DNA of 64,000 nucleotides from Anaerolineae bacterium (GTDB lineage: Bacteria; Chloroflexota; Anaerolineae; Aggregatilineales; JAFGMM01). The notes under the pieces were generated by a model. It was not told the origin of the DNA, did no database searches, and saw only the letters and a program-made list of their open reading frames with translations. Made by a program: the position numbers and the translations under genes. The DNA lies in contig JAOSJO010000012.1 in NCBI GenBank assembly GCA_027494055.1, forward strand, positions 62,001 to 126,000, given 5' to 3'. Below are positions 1 to 8,363 of this stretch, in pieces; the stretch's first letter is position 1, and every line of letters begins with the position of its first letter.

Positions 1-449
1 ATGATCTTTAAGACCGCCAGGTCATAGTAGTCGTCGCTGCCCACAAGCTGCGCGTCGTAGGCGGCCCCGTCAACCAGGATCACCTCAATCTGCTCCGCGT
101 TCCGCACCACGTGCCAGTTCGTGACGATGTGGCCCTCCGTGTCGAGGATGAAGCCCGAACCCGTCCCCTCGCGCGGCACCATCCCGCGCCAGAAGTCCAC
201 CGCCACCGCGTGCGTCGTGATGTGCACCACGCTCTGGCTCACCTGCTGGTACACGTTGATAATCGCCTGCTCCTGGAGGTCGAGTTGCGCCCATACATCA
301 TCCGGGAGCGGCGTCGCCGTCGCGACCAACTGCGCCGGGTCCGGCGGCGCGCCGGACGAGGCCATCGCCACCCCGGCGACCAGCCCGACACCCAGCGCCG
401 CCCCGATCAGAAATGCCAGCAACACCAATCGCCCGATCTGTCTGCCCAT
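1..449 (-). CDS. Trypsin-like S1C (HtrA/Deg-type) serine protease, N-terminal part
   Basis: Partial gene; its C-terminal part lies beyond the left window edge. The visible 149 residues begin MGRQIGRLVLLAFLIG, an N-terminal membrane segment or uncleaved signal, followed by a linker and the start of a chymotrypsin-fold protease domain. The block GTGSGFILDTEGHIVTNWHV contains the catalytic His (TNWHVV), and YYDLAVLKI near the edge contains the catalytic Asp. The Ser (GNSGGP) would lie outside the window. Spacing His to Asp is as in HtrA/DegP proteins. It is likely membrane-anchored with an extracytoplasmic protease domain for envelope protein quality control; this role is inferred from the family. 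It is transcribed away from the methyltransferase gene. Confidence 0.85.
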   Translation of the reverse strand, partial: MGRQIGRLVLLAFLIGAALGVGLVAGVAMASSGAPPDPAQLVATATPLPDDVWAQLDLQEQAIINVYQQVSQSVVHITTHAVAVDFWRGMVPREGTGSGFILDTEGHIVTNWHVVRNAEQIEVILVDGAAYDAQLVGSDDYYDLAVLKI

Positions 450-557
450 TTCTGCGTGCCTCCGTGACACGAGATCAATCAAGAAACCGCGCCTAACCGC
501 CTCGACGCTATATCGTAGCACAAACTGGTGACAAAATCGTTTCATCGCCGGCGTTTG

Positions 558-643
558 AATCACGAAGACACGAAAGGCGCGACAACGCGAGCGAATGCCC
601 CGACTTTTGCCTGATTTCGCGTTTTTCGTGCTTTCGTGTTACG
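558..643. repeat. Imperfect inverted repeat with CACGAA motifs
   Basis: The arms are roughly positions 558-583 and 618-643. The left arm carries two CACGAA(G/A) units and the right arm is their complement, with about 20 of 26 positions pairing. It lies in the divergent intergenic space between the protease and the methyltransferase genes. It could be a small dispersed non-coding repeat or a structured region; no gene is seen in 450-683. Confidence 0.5.
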
Positions 644-683
644 GTCCGAACAGCGAACCCCAGGAGCCAAATCGAGTGTACAC

Positions 684-1643
684 ATGTCCATGACACCAGA
701 AAACGCGCGGTCGAGTGCAGTCGTTGAACTCGTGAGCTGCAACCTCTGCGGCGCAGACGACGCGCGCCTGGTCTTCCCCAGCACCATCCCGTACCACCTC
801 GACGGGCACTGGGAGCCGTTCCGGTGCACGCACGCCGGTTACGGTGAGCACCTGGATATCGTCCAGTGCCGGCGGTGCGGGCTGCGCTACAGCAATCCGC
901 GCTTTACCGAGCGCGAAATCCTCGCGCGCTACGCCCAGGTGGAGGACCCGACGTACCTGGAGCAGTTTCCGGGCCGCCTGCTGACGTTTCAGCGCCGGCT
1001 GCAGCACTTCGAACGCTTTGCGGGCGCGCCGACTGGCCGCCGCCTGCTCGACGTGGGCGCGTACGCGGGCGCGTGCGTGCGCGTGGCCGGCGAGCGCGGC
1101 TGGGACGCCTTCGGCCTCGAACCGGGCCGCTGGGCGGTGGCGCAGGCGCAGCGCGCCGGCCTGGACGTGCGGCTCGGTACCCTGGACAGCGCGCCGCCCG
1201 ATCCCGGCTCGGTCGATGTCGTCACGCTCTGGGACGTGATCGAGCACTTCGCCGACCCGCACGCCGAACTGTGCGCCATCGCCGACGCGCTCAGGCCCGG
1301 CGGCTGGGTGGTCGTGCACACGATGGACGCCAGCAGCCTTTTCGCGCGCCTGATGGGGCGTCGCTGGCCCTGGCTCCTGGAGATGCACCTCTACTACTTC
1401 AACCGCCGCACGCTGACCACCATGCTCGAAAAGGCGGGGTTTGAGGTGGTGCATCTCTTCGCCGAGGGCCGCTACCTCCGGCTGAATTACCTCGTCACGC
1501 GGGTCGAGCCATACAGCCGGCCAGTCGCCCGCCTGCTTGCGTGGGTTATCGCGAAGCTGGGCATCGAGGAGCGCGCCGTGCCGGTCAACTTCGGCGACCT
1601 GATGACCGTCTACGCGCGCAAGCGGCCCGACGCCGCGCCGTAG
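684..1643 (+). CDS. Class I SAM-dependent methyltransferase with N-terminal zinc ribbon
   Basis: About 319 residues. The N-terminus has a Cys4 zinc-ribbon (CNLCGADD ... CRRCGLRYSNPR), typical of methyltransferases found in surface-polysaccharide and nucleotide-sugar clusters. This is followed by a Rossmann fold with SAM-binding motif I RLLDVGAYAGACVRVA, an acidic residue at the end of beta-2 (FGLEPG), and motif IV DVVTLWDVIEHFADP. The C-terminal region is hydrophobic and probably substrate-binding. I chose the ATG at 684 over an upstream in-frame ATG at 636 because the zinc ribbon starts shortly after it; the ATG at 690 is equally possible. The adjacent MraY/WecA-type gene and the UDP-glucose dehydrogenase suggest a role in glycan modification. 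The substrate is not known. Confidence 0.85.
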   Translation: MSMTPENARSSAVVELVSCNLCGADDARLVFPSTIPYHLDGHWEPFRCTHAGYGEHLDIVQCRRCGLRYSNPRFTEREILARYAQVEDPTYLEQFPGRLLTFQRRLQHFERFAGAPTGRRLLDVGAYAGACVRVAGERGWDAFGLEPGRWAVAQAQRAGLDVRLGTLDSAPPDPGSVDVVTLWDVIEHFADPHAELCAIADALRPGGWVVVHTMDASSLFARLMGRRWPWLLEMHLYYFNRRTLTTMLEKAGFEVVHLFAEGRYLRLNYLVTRVEPYSRPVARLLAWVIAKLGIEERAVPVNFGDLMTVYARKRPDAAP

Positions 1644-1645
1644 GG

Positions 1646-1651
1646 TATAAT
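1646..1651 (+). promoter_or_regulatory. -10 box for a probably leaderless transcript
   Basis: A perfect TATAAT ends 7 nt before the ATG at 1659, so transcription would begin at or next to the start codon. No Shine-Dalgarno sequence is visible. A convincing -35 box is not seen inside the upstream coding sequence. Confidence 0.5.
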
Positions 1652-1658
1652 CCGCGCC

Positions 1659-2680
1659 ATGCAGTTCGCCACCTATATCCCCGTGCTCGTGCTCGGCTTC
1701 GCCGTCTCGCTGGCCTGACGCCGCTTTCGCGGCGCATTGCGCTATGGCTGGGCCTTGTCTCGCGGCCAAAGGGCGAGCGCCTCTCCCTCGACCCCACCCC
1801 GCTGCTTGGCGGCCTCGCCATCTACGGCGCGCTGGTGCTCGCGCTTGTGCTGCTTGGCTTGCCCGGCCACTTTGTCGAGTTGGGCGCGATTCTGGCCGGG
1901 GCAACGCTCATGGCGCTGCTCGGCCTGTGGGATGACCGGCGTGAACTGCGGCCCGGCATGAAGTTCGTCGGCCAGTTGGTGGCCGGCGTCGTGCTGATCC
2001 TCGCCGGCGTACACGTGAGCCTGTTCGGCGTGCCGGTGCTGGATTGGGCGCTGACGCTCTTTTGGCTCGTCGGCATCACGAACGCGATCAACTTTCTCGA
2101 CAACATGGACGGGCTGGCGGCGGGCGTCTCGGCGATTGCGGCGGGCTTCATCTTCGTGATTGCCGCCATCGAGGGGCAATACCTGGTCGGGAGCCTGGCG
2201 GCGGCGCTCTGCGGCGCGTCGTTCGGCTTTCTGGTGTACAACTTCAACCCCGCGAGCAGCTTCATGGGCGACATGGGCAGCATGGTGCTGGGCTTCACGC
2301 TCGCCGTCCTTGGGATCAAGCTCCGCTTCGAGGGCACGCCGCAGACCATCACGTGGATGGTGCCGATCATTGTGCTGGCGCTGCCCATCTTCGACACCAC
2401 GCTCGTCACCTTCACGCGGCTCCGCGAGCGCCGCTCCGTAAGCCAGGGCGGCACCGACCACACCTCGCACCGGCTGCTCCACGCCGGGCTGAGCCAGCGC
2501 GCGGTGTTGTTCATCCTCTACGCCGTGTGCGCTGTCCTGGGAGTCGCGGCGGCGGTCGTGAGCCAGGGGTCGCAGACGACGGCGTGGCTCATCGGGGGCG
2601 CGGTCGCGGTTGGGGCGGCGGCGGCCTTCGTGCTCCTGGAGTGGCGGTACGTCAAGAGCAAGCGCCTGGAACGGGATTAA
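1659..2680 (+). CDS. MraY/WecA-family polyprenyl-phosphate sugar-1-phosphate transferase (frameshifted)
   Basis: Integral membrane enzyme of about 340 residues that would transfer a HexNAc-1-phosphate or similar sugar from a UDP-sugar to a polyprenyl phosphate, starting lipid-linked glycan synthesis. Family motifs are the DD pair LWDDRRELRPGMK, NAINFLDNMDGLAAG, NPASSFMGDMGS and the His motif TDHTSHRLLHAG, which resembles WecA/TagO more than MraY. There are about ten hydrophobic segments. The first 18 codons (MQFATYIPVLVLGFAVSL) are in another frame from the rest. Restoring one C in the CC at 1714-1715 joins them into the expected family start (LTPLSRRIALWLGLVSRP). The start follows a TATAAT box directly. 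Neighbouring genes for UDP-glucuronate and polyprenol synthesis fit a glycan role. Confidence 0.85.
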
Positions 2681-2707
2681 CCCGAAGGCGCTTGCGCGGC
2701 AGTTACG

Positions 2708-3457
2708 TCATTCCGTTTCATCGCGCTCCAGTGTGTACGTGATCTTGCCGTAGTACTGCGTTGTACCCGGATGGGTCTGATAATACGCCCGCCTTGTTTC
2801 CTGCCAGCCCCTGGTTCTCAGATCGGCGATGATTTTCATGATCTGGCCGATGGTTAAGGCTTGGCCGAAATCAACTTTGCTGCTTTCTTGGGGCGTATGG
2901 TACCCAACCGACGCATAGAACCCAACGGACACCTGCCATTGATTTTCCCCTGACGGGCTGGTGTCGATATGGCAGGTTGCCAACGCCTCCCACAGACGAG
3001 AATCTGTTACGCTGGAAGTGTTGAAGCTGGGATCCGGCTCAGGCGGGGATTGAGTCAAAGAATCGCTACGGCGGGTACAGGCTATGCTGAAGCCATCTTC
3101 CTCCCTTTGGCGTCCTGAACGCACCCAGCCGATTTTGTCCAGGTTCTTCTCCACCAAAGCAATTTCACGACTGCTCACCGGATCAATAAGCTGCCGCGTC
3201 ATACGGCGCTTGCCAAATTCAAAAGCAGCGTTCATGCGCCACGACTGATCCCCAGCAGGATACAACCGCAGATGGCATCGCCGAAACGCAGGGTTGAGAA
3301 AATCTTGCTTGAGGAAGTCCGTAAACCATAAGGGCAGCGTTGTTGACACACGACGCTTGCGCACTGTCCGCTCCATTATGCGTTTTGCCCATATAACGCG
3401 AACAATCGCGCTGATAACCAGCAACACAACCACCAGCAGTGGGACATAGCCTTCCAT
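2708..3457 (-). CDS. Hypothetical single-pass membrane protein
   Basis: About 249 residues, function unknown. The N-terminus MEGYVPLLVVVLLVISAI is a membrane segment followed by basic residues (WAKRIMERTVRKRR), so the remainder is probably cytoplasmic if the positive-inside rule holds. The soluble part is mixed alpha/beta with no motif I recognise. The start at 3457 puts the membrane segment at the very N-terminus; an upstream in-frame ATG at 3505 would add 16 residues. Base composition is visibly less GC-rich than both neighbours, which could mean recent acquisition. It sits convergent to the MraY/WecA-like gene. Confidence 0.65.
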   Translation of the reverse strand: MEGYVPLLVVVLLVISAIVRVIWAKRIMERTVRKRRVSTTLPLWFTDFLKQDFLNPAFRRCHLRLYPAGDQSWRMNAAFEFGKRRMTRQLIDPVSSREIALVEKNLDKIGWVRSGRQREEDGFSIACTRRSDSLTQSPPEPDPSFNTSSVTDSRLWEALATCHIDTSPSGENQWQVSVGFYASVGYHTPQESSKVDFGQALTIGQIMKIIADLRTRGWQETRRAYYQTHPGTTQYYGKITYTLERDETE

Positions 3458-3571
3458 ATTACGCCTGCCCCACCAGATGATCCTCGCGGTGCTGGGTGTT
3501 TTCACGCAACCACGCTGTTGTGAGGCGCCACCACTTCGAGCGCGCGGGAAGCCAGTTAGTCCCCGGCCTGT

Positions 3572-4957
3572 TTAGTCATCCGCCCCTTCCGGCACCTTCC
3601 CGTCGGTCGCCGGCGCGCTCTCCGCCGAGGGCCACGCCTGCGCCGCGCGCGGGTGCGCGTTGATGCCCCGCCCAAACGCCTGATAGGTGAAGCCCATCTG
3701 CTGCATCCGCTCCGGGTTGTAGATGTTGCGGCCATCCACCACAACCGGCTGTTTCATCGCCGCCTTGACGCGGGACATATCCAACTGCTTGAACTCGTTC
3801 CAGTCCGTAACCACGACGAGCGCGTCGCAGCCCTCGGCAAGGCCGTAGGCGTCCTTGGCGAACGCCACGCCGGGCATGACGTTCTGCGCGTGGTCCATCG
3901 CGACCGGGTCGTAGGCGCGCACAGACGCGCCTTCAGACTGCAACATGCGCGCGATGGAGATCGACGGCGCGTCGCGCAGGTCGTCGGTGTTCGGCTTGAA
4001 GGCCAGGCCCAACAGGCCCACCGTCTTGCCGGAGAGGTTGCCGAGCAGGTCGCGCAGCTTGAGCACGGCCTGCCGGCGCTGGTAGTTGTTGATCTCCATG
4101 ACGGCGTGGAGCAACTGCGGGTGCCGGCCGTGCACCTGCGCCATGTAGCTGAGCGCCTTCACGTCCTTGGGGAAACACGACCCGCCGTACCCGACGCCGG
4201 CGTCGAGGAAGTAGTGCCCGATCCGCTTGTCGTAGCCCATGCCCTGCGCCACCTCTTTCACGTCCGCGCCGAGCGCCTCGCAGATGTTGGCGATCTCGTT
4301 GATGAAGCTGATGCGCGTCGCAAGGAAGGCGTTGCTGGCATATTTGATCATCTCCGCCGTGCGCAGGTCCGTGACCACAATCGGGGCGCGCAGCGGCAGA
4401 TGCAGCTCGGCCACGCGGTTGGCGGCCTCGCGGTCCAGCGAGCCGAGCACGGTGCGATCCGGGTTGAGGAAGTCCGCGAGGGCGGAGCCTTCGCGCAGGA
4501 ACTCCGGGCAGCTCACCACGCTGAACTTGATCGGCGTGGGCTGGTGCTGCCGCATGATGTCGGACACCCAGTCGCCCGTACCGACCGGGACGGTGGACTT
4601 GTTGATAATCGTCAACGGCTTGTGCATGGTCTCGGCGACGGCGATGGCCGACTCGCGCACGTACTGGAGGTCGGCTTCGCCGTCCACGCCTTCGGGCGTG
4701 CCCACACAGATGAAAACGAAGTCGGCTTCCTTCAGACCCTCCTCGTAGGAGGTCGTGAACACCAGGCGACCGGCGCTCATGTTGCGGTCCACCATGTCCT
4801 TAAGGCCCGGCTCGTAGATGGGCATGATGCCCTTCTTGAGGTTCTTGATCTTCTCCTCGCTGATGTCGAGGCCAACCACCCGGTTGCCCAGGTCAGCGAA
4901 GCACGCGGCAGTCACAATGCCGACGTAACCCACACCGACGACGCATATCTCGCGCAT
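3572..4957 (-). CDS. ugd: UDP-glucose 6-dehydrogenase
   Basis: 461 residues, full length for the family. It oxidises UDP-glucose to UDP-glucuronate with two NAD+. The N-terminal Rossmann motif is [19 protein letters not shown], then the Thr/Glu region ([10 protein letters not shown]), the central dimerisation helix with the conserved [18 protein letters not shown] segment, and the catalytic Cys in [12 protein letters not shown]. The C-terminal UDP-binding domain has [16 protein letters not shown]. The last ~25 residues are a low-complexity Ala/Pro tail. The gene is intact, with a 114-bp upstream spacer before the isopentenyl phosphate kinase stop. UDP-glucuronate would feed polysaccharide synthesis together with the lipid-linked glycan genes nearby. 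Confidence 0.95.
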   Translation of the reverse strand: MREICVVGVGYVGIVTAACFADLGNRVVGLDISEEKIKNLKKGIMPIYEPGLKDMVDRNMSAGRLVFTTSYEEGLKEADFVFICVGTPEGVDGEADLQYVRESAIAVAETMHKPLTIINKSTVPVGTGDWVSDIMRQHQPTPIKFSVVSCPEFLREGSALADFLNPDRTVLGSLDREAANRVAELHLPLRAPIVVTDLRTAEMIKYASNAFLATRISFINEIANICEALGADVKEVAQGMGYDKRIGHYFLDAGVGYGGSCFPKDVKALSYMAQVHGRHPQLLHAVMEINNYQRRQAVLKLRDLLGNLSGKTVGLLGLAFKPNTDDLRDAPSISIARMLQSEGASVRAYDPVAMDHAQNVMPGVAFAKDAYGLAEGCDALVVVTDWNEFKQLDMSRVKAAMKQPVVVDGRNIYNPERMQQMGFTYQAFGRGINAHPRAAQAWPSAESAPATDGKVPEGADD

Positions 4958-5074
4958 GTTGCATCCCTCTCGTAACGGTTTTTGTCAAGATGTGTGTGGA
5001 ACGGCCCAGGGCCGTGGTTCCAAAGTAGCATAGCATAACGCACGCCGGCAACAAAGGCCATAACTGTGAATTTT

Positions 5075-5866
5075 TCACGAATCCGCAATCAGCGTGCCTT
5101 CAGTGAACCCCTCCCCAGCCAGCGCGCGCTGCACCGCGCCGGGGACCGCGCCGGAGAAGATGCGAATCTCCACGCCGGGCAGCGCGCCCGCCAGGTCGAG
5201 CATGTCCAGCACCTTGCGCCTCATGCCGCCGGTCACGTCGACGCCCGCGCGCCCGCCGAGCACGCCGTCCAAATCCGGCAGCGTCGCCGCGTCGATGCGG
5301 GAGACGACCTCGCCTTCGGGCGTCAGGACGCCCGCGTCCAGGCCGGCAAGCAGCACGCGCGCCGGCTGGAGGTGGCGCGCCAGGAAGAACATGATCGCCT
5401 CGGTGGAGGCAATCGTGCCGCCGCGCACGTCGTCGAGGCACACATCGCCGTAGACCAGCGGGATCAACCCGTGCGCCAGCGCCGCCTGGACCGGTTCAAG
5501 CGCCATCGAGACGAGCCGGCCATCCACGCAGCGCCCCGATGCGGACGGCTGCACGCTGATGACCGGCAGGCCGGCCGCGTGCAGCGCACCAGTCACCAGG
5601 CGGTTGAGCCGCGCGGCGACTGCACCGACCTCCGCGAAGCCACGCCACGCCTCCGGGCTGCGCACGCCCTCGGCGGTCCCGTGCCGGGCCGCGGCAAAGT
5701 GCCCGAAGGAGCCGCTGCCGTGCCCAATGAGGAGGCGCATCGCCGGGCGCGCTGCGCACGCCGTCGCGATCTCCCCCGCGAGGCGGGCCATCACGTCGGC
5801 GTGGAAGGTCGCCTCCCTGGATTTGTCGGTAATCAGCGAGCCGCCGAGCTTAAGAAAAGTGAGCAT
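5075..5866 (-). CDS. ipk: Isopentenyl phosphate kinase
   Basis: 263 residues, amino acid kinase fold. The N-terminus FLKLGGSLITDK is the phosphate-binding Lys/Gly loop, and LLIGHGSGSFGHFAA carries the His-containing loop that distinguishes isopentenyl phosphate kinases from glutamate 5-kinase and fosfomycin kinases. The later block GVDVTGGMRRKVLDML is the conserved C-terminal nucleotide-binding region. It phosphorylates isopentenyl phosphate to isopentenyl diphosphate, the last step of the alternative mevalonate pathway known in archaea and some Chloroflexota. Its start lies 6 bp from the stop of the mevalonate kinase gene, so the two are surely co-transcribed. Confidence 0.9.
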   Translation of the reverse strand: MLTFLKLGGSLITDKSREATFHADVMARLAGEIATACAARPAMRLLIGHGSGSFGHFAAARHGTAEGVRSPEAWRGFAEVGAVAARLNRLVTGALHAAGLPVISVQPSASGRCVDGRLVSMALEPVQAALAHGLIPLVYGDVCLDDVRGGTIASTEAIMFFLARHLQPARVLLAGLDAGVLTPEGEVVSRIDAATLPDLDGVLGGRAGVDVTGGMRRKVLDMLDLAGALPGVEIRIFSGAVPGAVQRALAGEGFTEGTLIADS

Positions 5867-5872
5867 GGCCCG

Positions 5873-6793
5873 TCACCGCACCTCGGTGAAAATTACCCGC
5901 ACCGCGCCCGCCTCACACAGCGCGCGCTTGAGCCTGTCGCGGTCCACGCCCTCCGCCAGTGCGATCATGTTGCCGCCGCGCCCCCCGCCGGAGAGCTTCG
6001 CGCCCAGCGCGCCGGCCTCGCGGGCGGCGGCCACCAGCGCGTCGAGTTCGGCGCACGAGACGGTCAGCTCGCACAGCAGCGCGTGATTCTGGTTCATCAA
6101 GGGGCCGAGCGTCGCCACCCTGCGGGTGGCTATCGCAAACCGCGCAGTGTGCGCAATCGCGCCGATTGCGTCAAAGCGCGGGGTGGTGAAATCCGGGTCG
6201 CGCGCGTGCAGCGCGCGCACGTCGCCCACCGCGACCCGCGTCGGGCTGGCGATGCCCGTGTCGGCGATGGCGAGCGTGAAAGGCCGGCGGATGGCGAACA
6301 GTTCCGGCTCCTGATCGCGCACGAAGTAGACCGGCTGGCCGTAGACCACCACCGTGTTGTCGATGCCAGAGGGTGTGCCGTGATGCAGCTTCTCCACCTC
6401 ATAGACCAGCGCGCTCAGCCGCGCGTCGTCCAGTTCCGCGCCCAGCGCCGCCGCGAGCGCACGCGCCAGCGCGGCGCTGACCGCAGCGCCGCTGCCCAGG
6501 TTGCTGGCAACCGGGATGTTCGAGCGGATGGTGAGCGTCACGTCGGGCGGGGCGGCGTGAAGCGCGTCCAGCGTCAGGCGCGCGGCCAGCGCCAGAGGAT
6601 CATCCTCCGGGGCGTCGCGCAGGTCTACAGTGCGGCCCAGGTCGCTTGCGGCGATGCGCACGCCCGCGCCCGCTGGCGACGGCGTCGCCTCGACATCGGC
6701 GTGCAGGCTGTGAACGGGCACAGCGATGGCCGGTCGCCCATACACAACGGCGTGCTCGCCGAAGAGGATGACCTTCGCAGGCGCTGATGCCAT
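5873..6793 (-). CDS. mvk: Mevalonate kinase
   Basis: 306 residues, GHMP kinase. Motif 1 is KVILFGEHAVVYGRPAIAVP, the ATP-binding glycine-rich loop is VASNLGSGAAVSAAL, the region GTPSGIDNTVVVYG is typical of mevalonate kinase, and motif 3 is AKLSGGGRGGNMIAL. It converts mevalonate to 5-phosphomevalonate. The gene lies between a UbiA-type prenyltransferase (6 bp upstream) and isopentenyl phosphate kinase (6 bp downstream), a compact isoprenoid operon. No phosphomevalonate decarboxylase, HMG-CoA reductase or prenyl diphosphate synthase is in the window. Confidence 0.92.
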   Translation of the reverse strand: MASAPAKVILFGEHAVVYGRPAIAVPVHSLHADVEATPSPAGAGVRIAASDLGRTVDLRDAPEDDPLALAARLTLDALHAAPPDVTLTIRSNIPVASNLGSGAAVSAALARALAAALGAELDDARLSALVYEVEKLHHGTPSGIDNTVVVYGQPVYFVRDQEPELFAIRRPFTLAIADTGIASPTRVAVGDVRALHARDPDFTTPRFDAIGAIAHTARFAIATRRVATLGPLMNQNHALLCELTVSCAELDALVAAAREAGALGAKLSGGGRGGNMIALAEGVDRDRLKRALCEAGAVRVIFTEVR

Positions 6794-6799
6794 CGTCGT

Positions 6800-7787
6800 C
6801 TATGAGGCTGGCGGCACGTTGAAGAAGTCTGCCAGGTGGCCGTTGTGCGGCAACACGTAGATGATGAACACCACCAGAATACCCCACAGCACAAGGGAAA
6901 TCTGGAGGGGGCGGTCGGTGAGCAGCACCTCTTCGGGCGCGCCGCCCTCGCCGCGCACGTGGATGAGGTAGAGGTAGCGGAAGATGAAGTAAATCGCAAA
7001 CGGGATGGTGAGCATCATCGCGCGGTTCTCAGGGACGCCCGCCGCCTCGAAAGTGTACAGCGCGTAGACGACGAGCGTGCTCGTGGTGACGACGTTCAGC
7101 ATCTGGTCAAGCAGCGCCAGGTTGTACTCGCGGTACGTGATCCGGTGGTACTTGGCGTCCATCGCGAGCGTGATGAGTTCCTGCCGTCGCTTGCCCACCA
7201 CGAGGAAAAGCGCCAGGAGGATGGTGAAGAGGTACATCCACGGGGGAAAAGCGCTGCACCTCAATGAGCGCGACGCCTGCGACCACGCGCAGCACGAAGC
7301 CGACCGCCACCGCCATCACGTCCAGGATGACCATGTTCTTGATCCGGAACGAATAGGTCAGGTGCAGCGCGAGATAGGTCGCCAGCACGAGCGCAAACGC
7401 CGGCTCAAGTAGATAGCCGAGGGCCAGCGCAATCAGGGGCAGCACGACGGCGGCGACAGCCGCCACGCGCACCGAAAGCTCGCCGGCCGGCAGCGGGCGC
7501 TTGCACTTCGTGGGATGGAGTTTGTCGCGCTCAATGTCGACGATGTCGTTGACGAGGTAGATGGTGCTGCCGGTCATGCACAACAGGATGAAGCCGGCGA
7601 CCGTGCGCAAGAACGGATCGCCCGAAAGCGGGAACATCTGACCGTCGAAGACCAGCGGGACAAAAATGAAGCCGTTCTTGATCCATTGCTTGGGGCGCGT
7701 GGTGCGCACCAGGGCGTTCAACACTTGGTATCTTGGCTGCACAACGCGCTCCCAAATCAGTACGAGTCCCGACATAGCACCGTTCAA
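6800..7787 (-). CDS. UbiA-family prenyltransferase, decaprenyl-phosphate phosphoribosyltransferase-like (frameshifted)
   Basis: About 328 residues with around eight membrane segments. The N-terminal block TRPKQWIKNGFIFVPLVF and the first Asp-rich motif (LVNDIVDIERDKLHPTKCKR) match the phosphoribosyl-transferring branch of UbiA, which makes polyprenyl-phosphoryl-ribose, the precursor of arabinofuranose donors. The second half (LFLVVGKRRQELITLAMDAK) has the second motif region. The halves are in different frames. Removing one base of the GGGGG run at 7242-7246 joins them as RFSPWMYLFTILLALFL, the expected family sequence. A second start 12 bases downstream (MSGLVL) is possible. First gene of the operon with mvk and ipk. 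Confidence 0.85.
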
Positions 7788-7877
7788 GCCAGTCCCATCC
7801 CGTCGTTTGTCCCCCGCTTATGCCTGCTGTGCCAGACCTGACCAACAGCCGTGCATTATAACAACCCCTTGCAGAAG

Positions 7878-7906
7878 TTGCCCACCCTTTTCCGGTGACT
7901 TATACT
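7878..7906 (+). promoter_or_regulatory. Sigma-70-type promoter for the acidic protein gene
   Basis: TTGCCC at 7878-7883 and TATACT at 7901-7906 are separated by exactly 17 bp. The predicted start of transcription is about 30 nt upstream of the ATG at 7943. The region is the divergent space between the UbiA gene and this gene. Confidence 0.6.
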
Positions 7907-7942
7907 CTGGCGCAGAAGTCAAGGCCTTGGGGAGGGAGAGAG

Positions 7943-8302
7943 ATGCAAGGGCCATCACTCGGCTACGTGCCGGTGGTCCCAAACGCCAGCCTGGTCACGG
8001 GCACCGTCGAGGGCATCGCGCAGCCGCAGCCCTTCGCACTTCCCGTGCTCGAACTGGCCGTCCAGCGCGCGGAGGACATTGAAGACCTGGCGAATTTCGT
8101 CGCCGAAGAGGTAGGGAAGACGATCCCGATCTACCTGCGCGGCGAAGCGCCTGAAGAGTGGCCCATGCTCAGGTCGAAGGTCCGCCTGCGCGTCGAGTTT
8201 CGCGGCGACGAGAGCGGCGGCGGCTACTACGCGCACGTGGAAGACCTCGAAGAAGTGGACGACGAAGACGACGAGGACTACGAGTACGACGAGGACATGT
8301 AG
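7943..8302 (+). CDS. Small protein with acidic C-terminal tail
   Basis: 119 residues, not recognised. The start at 7943 is preceded by a strong purine-rich ribosome binding site (GGGAGGGAGAGAG), which favours it over the in-frame ATG at 7895. The middle (LELAVQRAEDIEDLANFVAE) is predicted helical, followed by a beta-rich segment (SKVRLRVEFRG). The tail is almost entirely Asp, Glu and Tyr (EDLEEVDDEDDEDYEYDEDM) and must be disordered and strongly negative. There is no signal peptide. It lies directly upstream of the M6 metalloprotease gene, and the 60-bp gap has its own ribosome binding site, so co-transcription is likely. Confidence 0.65.
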   Translation: MQGPSLGYVPVVPNASLVTGTVEGIAQPQPFALPVLELAVQRAEDIEDLANFVAEEVGKTIPIYLRGEAPEEWPMLRSKVRLRVEFRGDESGGGYYAHVEDLEEVDDEDDEDYEYDEDM

Positions 8303-8363
8303 ACCGACAAGCGCCAAAGGACCACACCCAATCGTAAGCGTAAAAGTCAGGAGGAGAGGGGCA

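Noticed and set aside
5066..6787. 573-codon plus-strand open frame across the kinase pair
   Set aside because: Antisense shadow of two clearly conserved kinases; Arg/His/Gln-rich composition typical of such shadows.
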